Shown here one piece after another: positions 16,277 to 24,500 of a stretch of 64,000 nucleotides of DNA. The stretch is from positions 1 through 64,000 of the forward strand of contig NZ_LZSO01000050.1 in the NCBI RefSeq assembly GCF_001665785.1, written 5' to 3'. The notes beneath the pieces are model-generated. The model saw only the letters and a program-made list of their open reading frames with translations. It was not told the DNA's origin and made no database searches. Numbering within the stretch: position 1 is the stretch's first letter; every line of letters begins with the position of its first letter. A program made the translations under genes and the position numbers. The stretch is from Mycolicibacterium peregrinum (GTDB lineage: Bacteria > Actinomycetota > Actinomycetes > Mycobacteriales > Mycobacteriaceae).

Positions 16277-16438
16277 GTGGCATATCTACTCCTGCTCATC
16301 GTCGCGGCAAGCCTGGTGTATCTCGGCTGGCGGCTGGCGCGGGTCTCTGGCAGTCGACCCAAAACCCGGGTGATCGGCCCCGACGACGATCCGGAATTTC
16401 TGCGTCGCCTCGGGCATGGCGACAACCCCCGCAACTAG
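16277..16438 (+). CDS. 53-residue membrane-anchored peptide, Rv0530A homologue
   Basis: A GTG at 16277 follows a strong ribosome binding site (AAAGGAGG, 16263-16270) at 6 nt. The reading frame gives AYLLLLIVAASLVYLGWRLA as a single N-terminal helix, then a short cytosolic tail with RPKTRVIGPDDDPEFLRRL. It ends 6 bp before the convergent MinD-like gene. The good Shine-Dalgarno site and the synteny with Rv0530A (about 54 aa) support it as a real gene. Confidence 0.8.
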   Translation: MAYLLLLIVAASLVYLGWRLARVSGSRPKTRVIGPDDDPEFLRRLGHGDNPRN

Positions 16439-16444
16439 AGCGGG

Positions 16445-17983
16445 TCAGGCGCGATTCGCTGAACGACGTGCCCCGGCGAAGTCGGACGCCACCACCGCAG
16501 CCAGCTCGATGAGCGCCTCCCGGGTGCCGGGCTTGAGCCGTTCCAAGCTGATCTCGGCGCCCTCTTCCAGATGCGGGTCGAACGGCACCAGGCGCACCGC
16601 ACGGCAACGCCGCGAGAAGTGGTCCACCACCTTGGACAGGTCCACCTTGCCCGAGCGCGGACGCACCGCGTTGATCACCGCGATGGAGTTGCGCACCAGA
16701 TCCTGATGCCCGTGAGCGTCGAGCCAGTCCAACGTCGCCGACGCGCTACGCGCCCCGTCCACCGAACCCGAGCTGATCACGACCAGCACGTCGGCCTTGG
16801 ACAGCACCGCCGACATCGCCGAGTGCATCAGACCCGTCCCGCAGTCGGTGAGCACCAGGCTGTAGAACCGCTCCAACACCTCCAACGCGCGCAGATAGTC
16901 GTCCGAGCTGAACGCCTCCGAGACCGCCGGATCGCTTTCGGAAGCGAGCACCTCCAGCCGGCTCGGCCCCTGCGAGGTGTACGCCCGCACGTCGCTGTAG
17001 CGCTCGATTCCTTCGGCGTCGCGCAGCAGGTGCCGCACCGTCGCAGCCGTCTCCAGCGGCACCTTCTGGCTCAGCGTGCCCCGGTCGGGGTTGGCGTCGA
17101 CCGCCACCACCCGGTCACCGCGGATCGACGCGAACGTGGCGCCCAGCGTCGCCGTGATCGTGGTCTTGCCGACGCCACCCTTGAGGGACATCAGGGCGAT
17201 CCGGTAGCAGCCCTGCAACGGCTGGCTGACCTCGCCGATCAGATTGTTGTGGTGCGTGACCTTCGGGCTCTCCCCGACGTTGACCTGTTTGAACGACGCG
17301 ACATAGAGGGCCTTGCGCCAGCCCGCGGTGGGCGGGTTCTTGCGCTGGCCCAGCAGTGCGTCGGTGGAGAGGTCGCGGTAGGGCGTGGCGAAGTCTCCCG
17401 CGGCGGGCCGCGCATCAGCTCCCGCGGCGGGCCGCGCATCAGCTCCCGCGGCGGGCCGCGCATCAGCTCCCGCGGCGGGCCGCGCGTTGGACCCCGCGGC
17501 GAGATGTCCAGGTGCCAGTGGCTGTCCGGGCATCGGATGTCCGGGCACGCCGGGACGTCCGGCGGGGCCCCCGAAAAGCCCGGCAGGTGGTCCGTCGAAA
17601 CTTCCTGGCACGGGCGGTGCGGTGATCACCGGGACTCCGTGCGGCGGTGTCGGGGCGGTCCATTCGGCGGGCAGCGGTGTGGAGACGCCGGGCTCGGAGG
17701 GATTGCTGAACCGCTGCTGACCGCGGAATCCGGGTATCGGGGCGAACACCGACGGCACCGGTGGCGGCTCGGACACCGGAACCTGCGCGACGGCCGGGGC
17801 CGGGGCAGCTACCGGGGCAGCCAACCGTGGCTCGGCGGCAGGCGGGGTGTCCGGATCGACCGAAGCAGGCTCGTCTGCCGGCGCGTCTGTCGATGGTTCG
17901 CTGATGTCCTGCGGTGCGGGCTCCTGCGGTTCGGACGGCTCGGACACCGGCTCCGACACTGACTCAGACACTGGCTCGGACAC
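16445..17983 (-). CDS. MinD/ParA-like ATPase with Pro/Ala-rich N-terminal region, Rv0530 homologue
   Basis: The 512-residue protein has a disordered first half: acidic VSEPVSES repeats, Pro-rich sequence, then four PAAGADAR units encoded by a 24-bp tandem repeat. The second half is a deviant Walker A ATPase with MSLKGGVGKTTITATLGATF (about residue 265-285), VVAVDANPDRGTLSQKVP and LTDCGTGLMHSAMSAVLSKADVLVV. The layout is like EspI and other MinD-like proteins of mycobacteria. The start at GTG 17983 is preferred because AGAGGGG lies 7 nt upstream; ATG 18004 is the alternative. M. tuberculosis Rv0530 is about 405 aa, so the N-terminal expansion is longer here. Cellular role unknown. Confidence 0.85.
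   Translation of the reverse strand: MSEPVSESVSEPVSEPSEPQEPAPQDISEPSTDAPADEPASVDPDTPPAAEPRLAAPVAAPAPAVAQVPVSEPPPVPSVFAPIPGFRGQQRFSNPSEPGVSTPLPAEWTAPTPPHGVPVITAPPVPGSFDGPPAGLFGGPAGRPGVPGHPMPGQPLAPGHLAAGSNARPAAGADARPAAGADARPAAGADARPAAGDFATPYRDLSTDALLGQRKNPPTAGWRKALYVASFKQVNVGESPKVTHHNNLIGEVSQPLQGCYRIALMSLKGGVGKTTITATLGATFASIRGDRVVAVDANPDRGTLSQKVPLETAATVRHLLRDAEGIERYSDVRAYTSQGPSRLEVLASESDPAVSEAFSSDDYLRALEVLERFYSLVLTDCGTGLMHSAMSAVLSKADVLVVISSGSVDGARSASATLDWLDAHGHQDLVRNSIAVINAVRPRSGKVDLSKVVDHFSRRCRAVRLVPFDPHLEEGAEISLERLKPGTREALIELAAVVASDFAGARRSANRA
17397..17487 (-). repeat. 24-bp tandem repeat inside the MinD-like gene (3 full units plus a partial)
   Basis: The unit starting CCCGCGGCGGGCCGCGCATC (then AGCT) repeats exactly at 17397, 17421 and 17445, with a partial copy from 17469. 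It is in frame and encodes the octapeptide PAAGADAR. A perfect, GC-rich coding repeat of this sort is likely to vary in copy number between strains. Confidence 0.95.
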
Positions 17984-18039
17984 GAAATCCCCTCTTTCCC
18001 ACACGCTTCCGCACGGTCATCTCACCAACCGGACGGCGC

Positions 18040-19014
18040 CTAGCCAACCCCCGCATACGAATGCAGACCCACGGTCACCAGGTTGATGAAGAACAGGTTG
18101 AACACCATCGCGACGAAACCCACCACGTTGATCCAGGCCGACTTGCGGTCCCGCCAACCCGCGGTCGAGCGCGCATGCAGATAGGCCGCGTACACCACCC
18201 AGGCGATGAACGACACCGTCTCCTTGGGATCCCAGCCCCAGTACCGGCCCCAGGCCTCCTCGGCCCAGATCGCACCGAAGATCACCCCGAAACCGAAGAT
18301 CGGGAACGCGAAGATCGTGGTGCGGTAGGCAATGCGGTCCAGGGTCTGCGCGTCGGGCAGCCGATCGATGATCCGCGCGACGGCGCCTTCCCGGCCGGGC
18401 TCGCCCAGCGGCGACATCTTCAGCAGGAACAGGATGCTGGCCACACCGGCGACCAGGAACACCCCGGAGCCGAGGCTCACCACGGACACGTGAATGGGCA
18501 GCCAGTAGGACTGCAGCGCGGGCATCACGGGCGCGGCGTTGGAGTACAGCCAGCGTCCCGACACCGTCAGCAGGATCAGCACCGGCACCAGGACGAACAC
18601 CCACAGCGCGCGGTACTGCGGCTTGCGCAATACGACCGCGGCGGCGATGAGGCCGCAGAAGCTGGTCAGGTTGATGAACTCGTACATGTTGCCCCACGGC
18701 ACCCGCGAGGTGGCCAGGCCACGCAGCACGATGCAGAGGAACAGCATGCCGATGCCGACGTAGGTGAGCGCAAGACCGGTCTTGCCGACCCGCTCGTCGA
18801 ACGGGCGGCGGGGTTCCTCGGCGACGACGCCGGGAGTGACACTGTCGGCGCCGACTGTCGCGCCGACCAGTTCACGGGTTTCGACTTTGCGGCCGCGGCT
18901 GTAGGCAAGTTCGACGGCGAGCAGGATCAGCGCCCCGACCAGGACCACGACCGACGACGTGAACGCCCAGTCGGAGTACCTGGCAAGCCCGATATCGATG
19001 TGCTCGGTGTTCAC
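18040..19014 (-). CDS. ccsB: Cytochrome c heme lyase subunit CcsB/CcsA (system II)
   Basis: This 324-residue membrane protein carries the tryptophan-rich heme-handling motif WGRYWGWDPKETVSFIAW (WWD domain) in its last third and His residues flanking it (LPIHVSVVSLG, YLHARSTAGW, GLHSYAG). About eight hydrophobic helices are seen. With ResB it moves heme across the membrane and attaches it to apocytochrome c. It corresponds to M. tuberculosis Rv0529. The ATG at 19014 overlaps the resB stop as ATGA. It is the last gene of the operon starting at hemL. Confidence 0.95.
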   Translation of the reverse strand: MNTEHIDIGLARYSDWAFTSSVVVLVGALILLAVELAYSRGRKVETRELVGATVGADSVTPGVVAEEPRRPFDERVGKTGLALTYVGIGMLFLCIVLRGLATSRVPWGNMYEFINLTSFCGLIAAAVVLRKPQYRALWVFVLVPVLILLTVSGRWLYSNAAPVMPALQSYWLPIHVSVVSLGSGVFLVAGVASILFLLKMSPLGEPGREGAVARIIDRLPDAQTLDRIAYRTTIFAFPIFGFGVIFGAIWAEEAWGRYWGWDPKETVSFIAWVVYAAYLHARSTAGWRDRKSAWINVVGFVAMVFNLFFINLVTVGLHSYAGVG

Positions 19015-20648
19015 TGCTCCGCCTTCTCTCCTGCCGCCGGCTGCTCGTAACCCTCCAACAACCGCTCCGTCAGCTTCTCGAACTCATCGCCCCAGCCGGA
19101 GTTGTCGGTACGGGCCAGCCCGCCCAGCTCGACGTTCACCGTACCTGCTGGAGCAGCTTGGACCCGAACCCAGATCCGGCGCCGGCGCACCACCAACGAC
19201 ACCAGCAACCCCGCCATCATCGACATCGCGAACACCAGCACCCAGACCTGGGCCGGGTCGTGCGAGACCTGCAGATTGACGAACGGGACCGCGCCGTCGA
19301 AGCGGACCTTGGTGCCGTCATCGAGACGGGTGTCCTGACCTTCGACCAAGTTGACGCGGGCCGCCTTGGTCAGCTGCTTGCGATCGATCAACCGTGGATC
19401 GAGGGAGAACAACGACTGCGGCCGGCCGGTGTCAAGGCCGGTGTCGCCGCGGTAGATGTCGATGGCCACCGCCGGGTCGTTGAGCGCGGGGTAACTCGAC
19501 GACAGCAGCGTGCCCTCGAGTTCCTTCGTGGGCGCGAACAGTCCCTGGATCGCGATCTGGTGTTTGCGGCGTTCGTCGGCGTCGGGGTAGGTGCCCGCGG
19601 GTGGGTCGATACGCACGACGCCCGAGGACAGCAGGGTTGTCTGTTCTTCGGGTCGCCACTGGATGGTCTGGCTGCGTTGCTGGCCGTCGGGGAACGTCAC
19701 GGTGAACGTCGGCGCGTATCCGTGTCCCTGCAGATACACCCGATCGCCGCCGATGCGCAGCGGATGGTTGACCTCAAGGCGGTAGGGCCGCCAGGTGTTC
19801 GCCGCCAGATCATCGCCGGACTGGTAGTCGATGTCGGCGGCGAACGACAACGCCTGCCCAGTGGGCAGGTAGTGCGCGTCGAAATTGTTGACGCGCAGGC
19901 AGACCGGGCTCAGCGAGGTGCCGTCGACGGTGTTGCCGGCCCGGAACGAGTCGAAGGCCGCCGGGGAAGCCGAGCAGAATCCGGGGCCGCCGTCGGCGAT
20001 GACGATGACGTTGCCCTCGTAACCGAACAACTTGCCCGCGGCCACCGCGACCAGCAGGCCGAGCAGCGAGAAGTGGAAGACGATGTTGCCGAACTCCCGC
20101 AGGTAGCCCTTCTCCGCCGAGATCTCAGTCACCTCGGCGCCCTGCTCCCGGGTGACCGTGCGCCAGCCCTTCAGCCGTCGCGTCACGGTGGTGGCGATCT
20201 CGTCGGCGTCGCCTCTCACCTGCACCTCGTGATGTTTGGGCAGCCGGCCCAGGTTGCGCGGCGCAGGCACGGGTACCGCGCGCAGGCTCCGGAAATGCTC
20301 GATCATCCGGGGTGTCAGGCAACCCACCAGGGAGATGAACAGCAACACGTAGATCGAGGTGAACCAGAAGCTGGAGAACACGTCGAAGGCCTGCACCCGG
20401 TCCAGCCACGGCCCCAGGGTGGGATGGGCCGCCAGGTACTCGTCGACCTTGGATTCGTTGAGGCTGCGTTGCGGTAACAGCGCACCCGGGATCGCGCCGA
20501 GAGCCAGCAGGAACAGCAGCACCAGCGCGGTGCCCATCGACGTCAGGGTCCGCCAGGTGTTGCGCACCACCGCGAGCAGACGCGAAAACACCCCGGGCCG
20601 CTGAGTCTCGGGTACCTGCGGGTCTGTTCGCGAGTCGGAAGTGACCAT
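19011..20648 (-). CDS. resB: Cytochrome c biogenesis protein ResB (Ccs1)
   Basis: The 545-residue protein has the ResB-type layout: an N-terminal pair of helices (ALVLLFLLALGAIPGALLPQ and FWFTSIYVLLFISLVGCL), a third helix (VFHFSLLGLLVAVAAGKLF), a large extracytoplasmic domain (about 200-450), and a C-terminal helix (VWVLVFAMSMMAGLLVSLVV) followed by a cytosolic tail. It works with CcsB in heme delivery. It corresponds to Rv0528. The start ATG 20648 overlaps the ccdA stop (TGATG). Residues 6-26 are encoded by a copy of the dispersed palindromic repeat, so the extreme N-terminus is probably not conserved. Confidence 0.93.
   Translation of the reverse strand: MVTSDSRTDPQVPETQRPGVFSRLLAVVRNTWRTLTSMGTALVLLFLLALGAIPGALLPQRSLNESKVDEYLAAHPTLGPWLDRVQAFDVFSSFWFTSIYVLLFISLVGCLTPRMIEHFRSLRAVPVPAPRNLGRLPKHHEVQVRGDADEIATTVTRRLKGWRTVTREQGAEVTEISAEKGYLREFGNIVFHFSLLGLLVAVAAGKLFGYEGNVIVIADGGPGFCSASPAAFDSFRAGNTVDGTSLSPVCLRVNNFDAHYLPTGQALSFAADIDYQSGDDLAANTWRPYRLEVNHPLRIGGDRVYLQGHGYAPTFTVTFPDGQQRSQTIQWRPEEQTTLLSSGVVRIDPPAGTYPDADERRKHQIAIQGLFAPTKELEGTLLSSSYPALNDPAVAIDIYRGDTGLDTGRPQSLFSLDPRLIDRKQLTKAARVNLVEGQDTRLDDGTKVRFDGAVPFVNLQVSHDPAQVWVLVFAMSMMAGLLVSLVVRRRRIWVRVQAAPAGTVNVELGGLARTDNSGWGDEFEKLTERLLEGYEQPAAGEKAEQ
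20571..20632. repeat. Palindromic repeat copy C, inside the resB reading frame
   Basis: Left arm CGCGAGCAGACGCGAAAACA, then CCCC; the right arm begins GGGTACC at 20610 and ends GTCTGTTCGCG at 20632. It matches copies A and B in end sequences, the AAAnCACCC block, the GGTACC box and overall length (62 bp), but here it lies in codons 6-26 of resB on the minus strand without breaking the frame. Confidence 0.75.
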
Positions 20649-21439
20649 CAGATCGGGAGCCTCACATCACTGACGAAGGCGTCGCGCACCCACGATACGA
20701 ATTCGTTCCACAGGCCGGTCACCAAGGCCGTGCCCACCAGGATCAGCAGCACGCCGCCGAAGATCTGGATGGTCCGGGTGTGCCGGCGCAGCCAGCCCAA
20801 GCCTGTCACCGCCCGCGCCGAACCCAGGGCCAGCAGTACGAACGGGATACCCAGTCCCAGGCAGTACGCCAGCACCAGCACCACGCCGCGCGCCACGGTG
20901 GCGCCGTCGGTGGCCGAGGCCACTGCGATCACACCGGTGAGCGTCGGGCCCAGGCACGGGGTCCAGCCCAGCGCGAACACCGCACCCAAAAGCGGTGCGC
21001 CGGCCATCGTGGACCACTGCCGCGGGGCGAACCGGGCCTGACGCTGCAGCGCCGGGACGAAACCGACGAACACCAGGCCCATCAGGATCGTGACGACGCC
21101 GCCGATGCGTTGCAGCAGAACCTGATTGGCGATCAGCGTGGTGGTCATCCCCAGGACGGCCACGGCGCCGAGCAGAAACACCACGGTGAAGCCCGCGACG
21201 AACAACGCGGCGGCACCGGCCACCCGCAGTCTGGCGGTCCTGGTGGCCTGCCGGGTAGCCCCGGCCTCGGTCGCCACCGGACCCTCCTGCACCCCGACCA
21301 CCGCGGCCAGATACGAGAGATAGCCGGGCACCAGCGGCACCACACACGGCGAGGCGAACGACACCAACCCGGCCAGCACGCTGATCCCCAGCGCCAGCAG
21401 CACGGGCCCGGCGGCGGCGATCTCGGCGAATCCGGTCAT
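20648..21439 (-). CDS. ccdA: Thiol-disulfide membrane transporter CcdA
   Basis: The 263-residue protein has about six hydrophobic helices. It has two redox Cys residues in conserved places: FASPCVVPLVPGYLSYLAAVV in helix 1 and LGWTPCLGPTLTGVIAVAS in helix 4. It passes electrons across the membrane to keep apocytochrome c thiols and the TlpA-type thioredoxin reduced. It corresponds to Rv0527. It is coupled to tlpA upstream (ATGA at 21436-21439) and to resB downstream. Confidence 0.95.
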   Translation of the reverse strand: MTGFAEIAAAGPVLLALGISVLAGLVSFASPCVVPLVPGYLSYLAAVVGVQEGPVATEAGATRQATRTARLRVAGAAALFVAGFTVVFLLGAVAVLGMTTTLIANQVLLQRIGGVVTILMGLVFVGFVPALQRQARFAPRQWSTMAGAPLLGAVFALGWTPCLGPTLTGVIAVASATDGATVARGVVLVLAYCLGLGIPFVLLALGSARAVTGLGWLRRHTRTIQIFGGVLLILVGTALVTGLWNEFVSWVRDAFVSDVRLPI

Positions 21440-22041
21440 GGCTGCTGCCCTTCGGCAGCCAACCGCTCGACGACCGGTTTCAGATCGTCGGCCAGCAGTT
21501 CACGCAGGAACACCGCCGCCACCCGGTGCTGACGGTCCAGCACCACCGTCGACGGGATCACCGTGGTCGGGTACTTGCCGCCGAAGGCGAGCATGGTGCG
21601 CATCGCCGGGTCGTAGATGGACGGGAAGGTGACCTTGCGGTCGGTGACGAAATCGACTGCGGCGTCACGGTTGTTGTCGCGTACGTCGATGCCCAGAAAC
21701 GCCACTCCCTTGTCGCGGGTGGCATCGTACACCTGCTGCAACTGGCCGATCTCGGCCCGGCACGGTCCACACCACTGGCCCCACACGTTGATCACCACGA
21801 CCTTGCCGGCGAAGTCGTCCAGCGAGAGGGTCTTGGTCGGGTCGGTCAGCTCCGGCCCACTCAATTTTCCTGGAGTGCCGCGCTTTTCGGGCGGGTCGTA
21901 AAAGATGTCGGTCTTGCCGCCGGGTGCGACGAACTCGAAGGTGCCGCCTTGGGCCACCGCGTCGTCACCCGTCGAGCATCCGGTGAGCAGCACCAGCCCT
22001 GCCAGCACCGCCGCACTCACCCGGGCGAGGGACGACCTCAT
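21436..22041 (-). CDS. TlpA/ResA-like thioredoxin lipoprotein
   Basis: This 201-residue protein has a lipoprotein signal (MRSSLARVSAAVLAGLVLLTG then Cys22, lipobox LLTGC). The thioredoxin-like domain has the active site WGQWCGPCRAEI (CGPC) and the cis-Pro region PSTVVLDRQHRV. It probably reduces the CxxCH cysteines of apocytochrome c, receiving electrons from CcdA. It corresponds to Rv0526. It starts directly after the stop of the phosphoglycerate mutase family gene with no gap and overlaps ccdA. Confidence 0.94.
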   Translation of the reverse strand: MRSSLARVSAAVLAGLVLLTGCSTGDDAVAQGGTFEFVAPGGKTDIFYDPPEKRGTPGKLSGPELTDPTKTLSLDDFAGKVVVINVWGQWCGPCRAEIGQLQQVYDATRDKGVAFLGIDVRDNNRDAAVDFVTDRKVTFPSIYDPAMRTMLAFGGKYPTTVIPSTVVLDRQHRVAAVFLRELLADDLKPVVERLAAEGQQP

Positions 22042-22671
22042 TCAGATTCCCCAGGGCTCCGTGTAGCCCCATCGGATCAGTTTGTCGTCGTCGAAGGTGA
22101 ACGACGTGATCGAGGACAGGTTGCACAGCCGGCTGTGCGGCAACGGCAGATGTGCCAGCTTGCGTCCGGTCATCGCCCGGCGCAGCGTCTCGACCGGGAG
22201 CTGATGGCTGACGCACACCGCCTCGTGCCCGGCGGCCTTCTCCCGGGCCCGGTGCATGGCCGCCATCATCCGCGGCGCGATCTCGGCATAGGGCTCGCCC
22301 CAGGAGGGTTTGGCCGGATTACGCAACTTCGGCCAGTTCCTCGGGTCGCGAAGAGCGCCGTCGCCCGGGGCCACCCGCTCCCCCTCGAACATGTTCCACG
22401 ACTCGATGAGCTCGTCGTCGGTGTCGATCGCCAGGCCGTGACTCTGGGCGATCGGCGCGGCCGTCTCCTGAGCCCGCTCCAGCGGGGAGGCCACGACGTA
22501 GACGATGTTCTTACCGGCCAGCCAGTCCGCGGCAGCCCGGGCCTGGGCCTGCCCGCGCTCGGACAGGTGGTAGCCGGGCAGCCGGCCGTAGAGCACCTTC
22601 TCCGGGTTGAACACCTCGCCGTGACGCATCACGTGGACGGTGGTTCGTACCGGCACACTTCTGCTCGTCAC
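22042..22671 (-). CDS. Histidine phosphatase (phosphoglycerate mutase) family protein, Rv0525 homologue
   Basis: The 209-residue protein begins with the phospho-His motif VHVMRHGEVFNP (RHG) and has the second His in HEAVCVSHQLPVETL and SPLERAQETA. These are the catalytic elements of the branch 2 histidine phosphatase superfamily. The substrate is unknown. It is embedded in the hemL-ccs operon with ATGA overlap to hemL, as in M. tuberculosis, which hints at a role linked to heme or cytochrome maturation, but this is inference. Confidence 0.9.
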   Translation of the reverse strand: MTSRSVPVRTTVHVMRHGEVFNPEKVLYGRLPGYHLSERGQAQARAAADWLAGKNIVYVVASPLERAQETAAPIAQSHGLAIDTDDELIESWNMFEGERVAPGDGALRDPRNWPKLRNPAKPSWGEPYAEIAPRMMAAMHRAREKAAGHEAVCVSHQLPVETLRRAMTGRKLAHLPLPHSRLCNLSSITSFTFDDDKLIRWGYTEPWGI

Positions 22672-23975
22672 GGGTGGGCCTCCGCGGCGGCGCGGGCCGC
22701 CCCGGGCAGCGCATCGGCGATGCGCTCGAACGCCTCGTCATCCAAAATGCTTGACACGAACCAGGTTTCGAATGCACTACAGGGCGGATACACCCCGGCC
22801 TCCAGCAGGGCGTGGAAGAACGGTGGGAAACGCCAGGTTTCGGTCGCCTTGGCCGCGGCGAAGTCGCTGACCGGCTCATCGGTGAAGAACACACTGAGCA
22901 TGTTGCCCGCGCGCTGCACGCGATGGACCACACCGGCATCGGTGAGGGCACCGGTGAGCAGGCCGGCCAACCGGTCGGCATTGGCGTCCACCCGGGCGTA
23001 AGCGGCGTCGTCGGCGTGGCGCAACGTGGCCAGGCCCGCGGCCATCGCCACCGGGTTACCGGACAGCGTTCCGGCCTGGTAGACGGGCCCCAGCGGGGCC
23101 AGCCGGCCCATCACCTCGGCGCTGCCGCCGAACGCCGCGGCAGGCAGGCCGCCGCTCATCACCTTCCCGAACGTGAACAGGTCGGCGTCGACGGGATCGA
23201 GCCCGTACCAACCGGCCCGGCTCACCCGGAAGCCCGTCATCACCTCGTCGAGGATCAGCAGCGCGCCGTGGGCCGCGGTGATCCGGCGCAGCGCCGCGTT
23301 GAACCCGGGCAGCGGCGGCACCGTGCCCATGTTGCCGGGGCTGGCTTCGGTGATGACACAGGCGATCTCGTCGCCGAACCGGGCGAAGATCTCTTCCACC
23401 GCGGCAACGTTGTTGTACGGCAGCACGATGGTGTCGGCAGCGGCGGCGCCGGTGACACCGGGCGAGGACGGCAGGCCAAGGGTCGCGACACCGGAACCGG
23501 CGTCGGCCAGCAACGCGTCGCTGTGCCCGTGATAGCAGCCGGAGAACTTGATGATCTTGGCGCGGCCGGTGTAACCGCGGGCCAGCCGGATCGCGCTCAT
23601 GGTGGCCTCGGTGCCAGAGTTGACCAGGCGCAGCCGTTCGACCGGGGCAACCCGGTCGATGATCTCAGCGGCCAGTTCGGTCTCCGACGGGGTGGGGGCG
23701 CCGAAGCTCAGCCCGTTGACCGCCACCTTCTGTACGGCCTCCACGACCGCCGGGTGGGCATGGCCGAGCAGTGCCGGGCCCCACGAACAGACCAGATCGA
23801 CATACCGATTGTCATCGGCGTCGGTCAGCCAGTAGCCCTTGGCCGACGTGATGAACCGCGGGGTGCCGCCGACGGAGTTGAAGGCACGGACCGGGGAGTT
23901 GACCCCACCGGGGATCACTGCGCAGGCGTCGGCGAACAACTGAGCCGACCGCTCAGTCCGCTTTTCCACAGGCAT
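22668..23975 (-). CDS. hemL: Glutamate-1-semialdehyde 2,1-aminomutase HemL
   Basis: This PLP enzyme converts glutamate-1-semialdehyde to 5-aminolevulinate in the C5 pathway; HemA, the preceding step, is at 37970-39325. Diagnostic blocks are IPGGVNSPVRAF at the N-terminus, LVNSGTEATMSAIRLARGYTGR, FSGCYHGHSDALL, LLILDEVMTGFR (Asp for PLP) and LFTFGKVMSGGLP with the PLP lysine (about residue 271). The ATG at 23975 gives 435 residues and fits a -10 box 7 nt upstream; GTG 23981 is the alternative. It is the first gene of the coupled hemL-ccsB operon. Confidence 0.95.
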   Translation of the reverse strand: MPVEKRTERSAQLFADACAVIPGGVNSPVRAFNSVGGTPRFITSAKGYWLTDADDNRYVDLVCSWGPALLGHAHPAVVEAVQKVAVNGLSFGAPTPSETELAAEIIDRVAPVERLRLVNSGTEATMSAIRLARGYTGRAKIIKFSGCYHGHSDALLADAGSGVATLGLPSSPGVTGAAAADTIVLPYNNVAAVEEIFARFGDEIACVITEASPGNMGTVPPLPGFNAALRRITAAHGALLILDEVMTGFRVSRAGWYGLDPVDADLFTFGKVMSGGLPAAAFGGSAEVMGRLAPLGPVYQAGTLSGNPVAMAAGLATLRHADDAAYARVDANADRLAGLLTGALTDAGVVHRVQRAGNMLSVFFTDEPVSDFAAAKATETWRFPPFFHALLEAGVYPPCSAFETWFVSSILDDEAFERIADALPGAARAAAEAHP

Positions 23976-23982
23976 GGCCACC

Positions 23983-24024
23983 AGTGTCCCAGCCGGTGCA
24001 AATGCGTCAACTACAGGGTGTAGT
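23983..24024 (-). promoter_or_regulatory. Promoter of the hemL-ccs operon with an adjacent dyad
   Basis: On the minus strand TTGACG (24005-24010) and GACACT (23983-23988) are 16 bp apart and GACACT ends 7 nt before the ATG at 23975, predicting a leaderless mRNA. A perfect dyad ACTACA-GGG-TGTAGT (24010-24024) abuts the -35 box, a typical operator position. The half-site TACA/TGTA resembles those bound by BlaI/CopY-type repressors; that identification is a guess. Confidence 0.5.
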
Positions 24025-24045
24025 GGTCAGTGTCACCCGACCGCG

Positions 24046-24432
24046 TCACCCCGCCGGCGTCAGCGCGAACACCGGGTGATCGGCGTCGTCGGGCAGATCG
24101 CGAAAGTAACCCTCCACCACCTTGCCGGCCAGCGGGCGGTAGGCGGCGATCACCGGCGCCCGCTGCGGCACCGGAACCTCGGCCGCGAGGTACTCCGCGG
24201 ATCCGAGCCGCACCTTGGGATCGGCCCGGACGTTGCGCACCCAGTCCGACTCGCCGCGGGTCGACACCAGGTACCTGACCCCGTCGACAACAGGGACGAC
24301 CACCGGAATCTGCTGCGGCTGCTTGTTGGTCCGCCGGGTCACGGTGAGCGTCTCGCTGTGCCCCACGCCGGTCGCCATCGCGACCCGGTTGAACACCTGC
24401 CGGACGAACCACGGCGGTTTGAGATAGGCCAT
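24046..24432 (-). CDS. Deazaflavin (F420)-dependent nitroreductase family protein
   Basis: This 128-residue protein has the Ddn-like split-barrel pattern: TLTVTRRTNKQPQQIPVVV, then VRYLVSTRGESDWVRNVRADPKVRL (the block contacting F420) and a C-terminal DADHPVFALTP. Mycobacteria carry many such paralogues, including Ddn, which use reduced F420 to reduce quinones or nitro drugs. The start is ATG 24432. Two further paralogues follow on the plus strand. Confidence 0.85.
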   Translation of the reverse strand: MAYLKPPWFVRQVFNRVAMATGVGHSETLTVTRRTNKQPQQIPVVVPVVDGVRYLVSTRGESDWVRNVRADPKVRLGSAEYLAAEVPVPQRAPVIAAYRPLAGKVVEGYFRDLPDDADHPVFALTPAG

Positions 24433-24500
24433 GGGTTCAGTCTCGGCTCATTCGACCCGGTGCGGCAAGATCACGGGCAAGATCGCGGCAAGATGAGGTG

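Noticed and set aside
17397..17487. Short regular repeats resembling a CRISPR array
   Set aside because: The 24-bp units are contiguous, with no spacers, and are in frame inside the MinD-like gene.
18004..18039. ATG 18004 as start of the MinD-like ATPase
   Set aside because: Possible, but AGAGGGG at correct distance favours GTG 17983.
19158..20477. 439-codon plus-strand frame opposite resB
   Set aside because: Composition (Arg, Gln, Val, His) is that of antisense to a high-GC gene; resB is clear on the minus strand.
24009..24025. The ACTACA-TGTAGT hairpin as a terminator of the nitroreductase gene or hemL
   Set aside because: It has only 6-bp arms and no T run, and lies directly at the hemL promoter, so an operator is the better reading.
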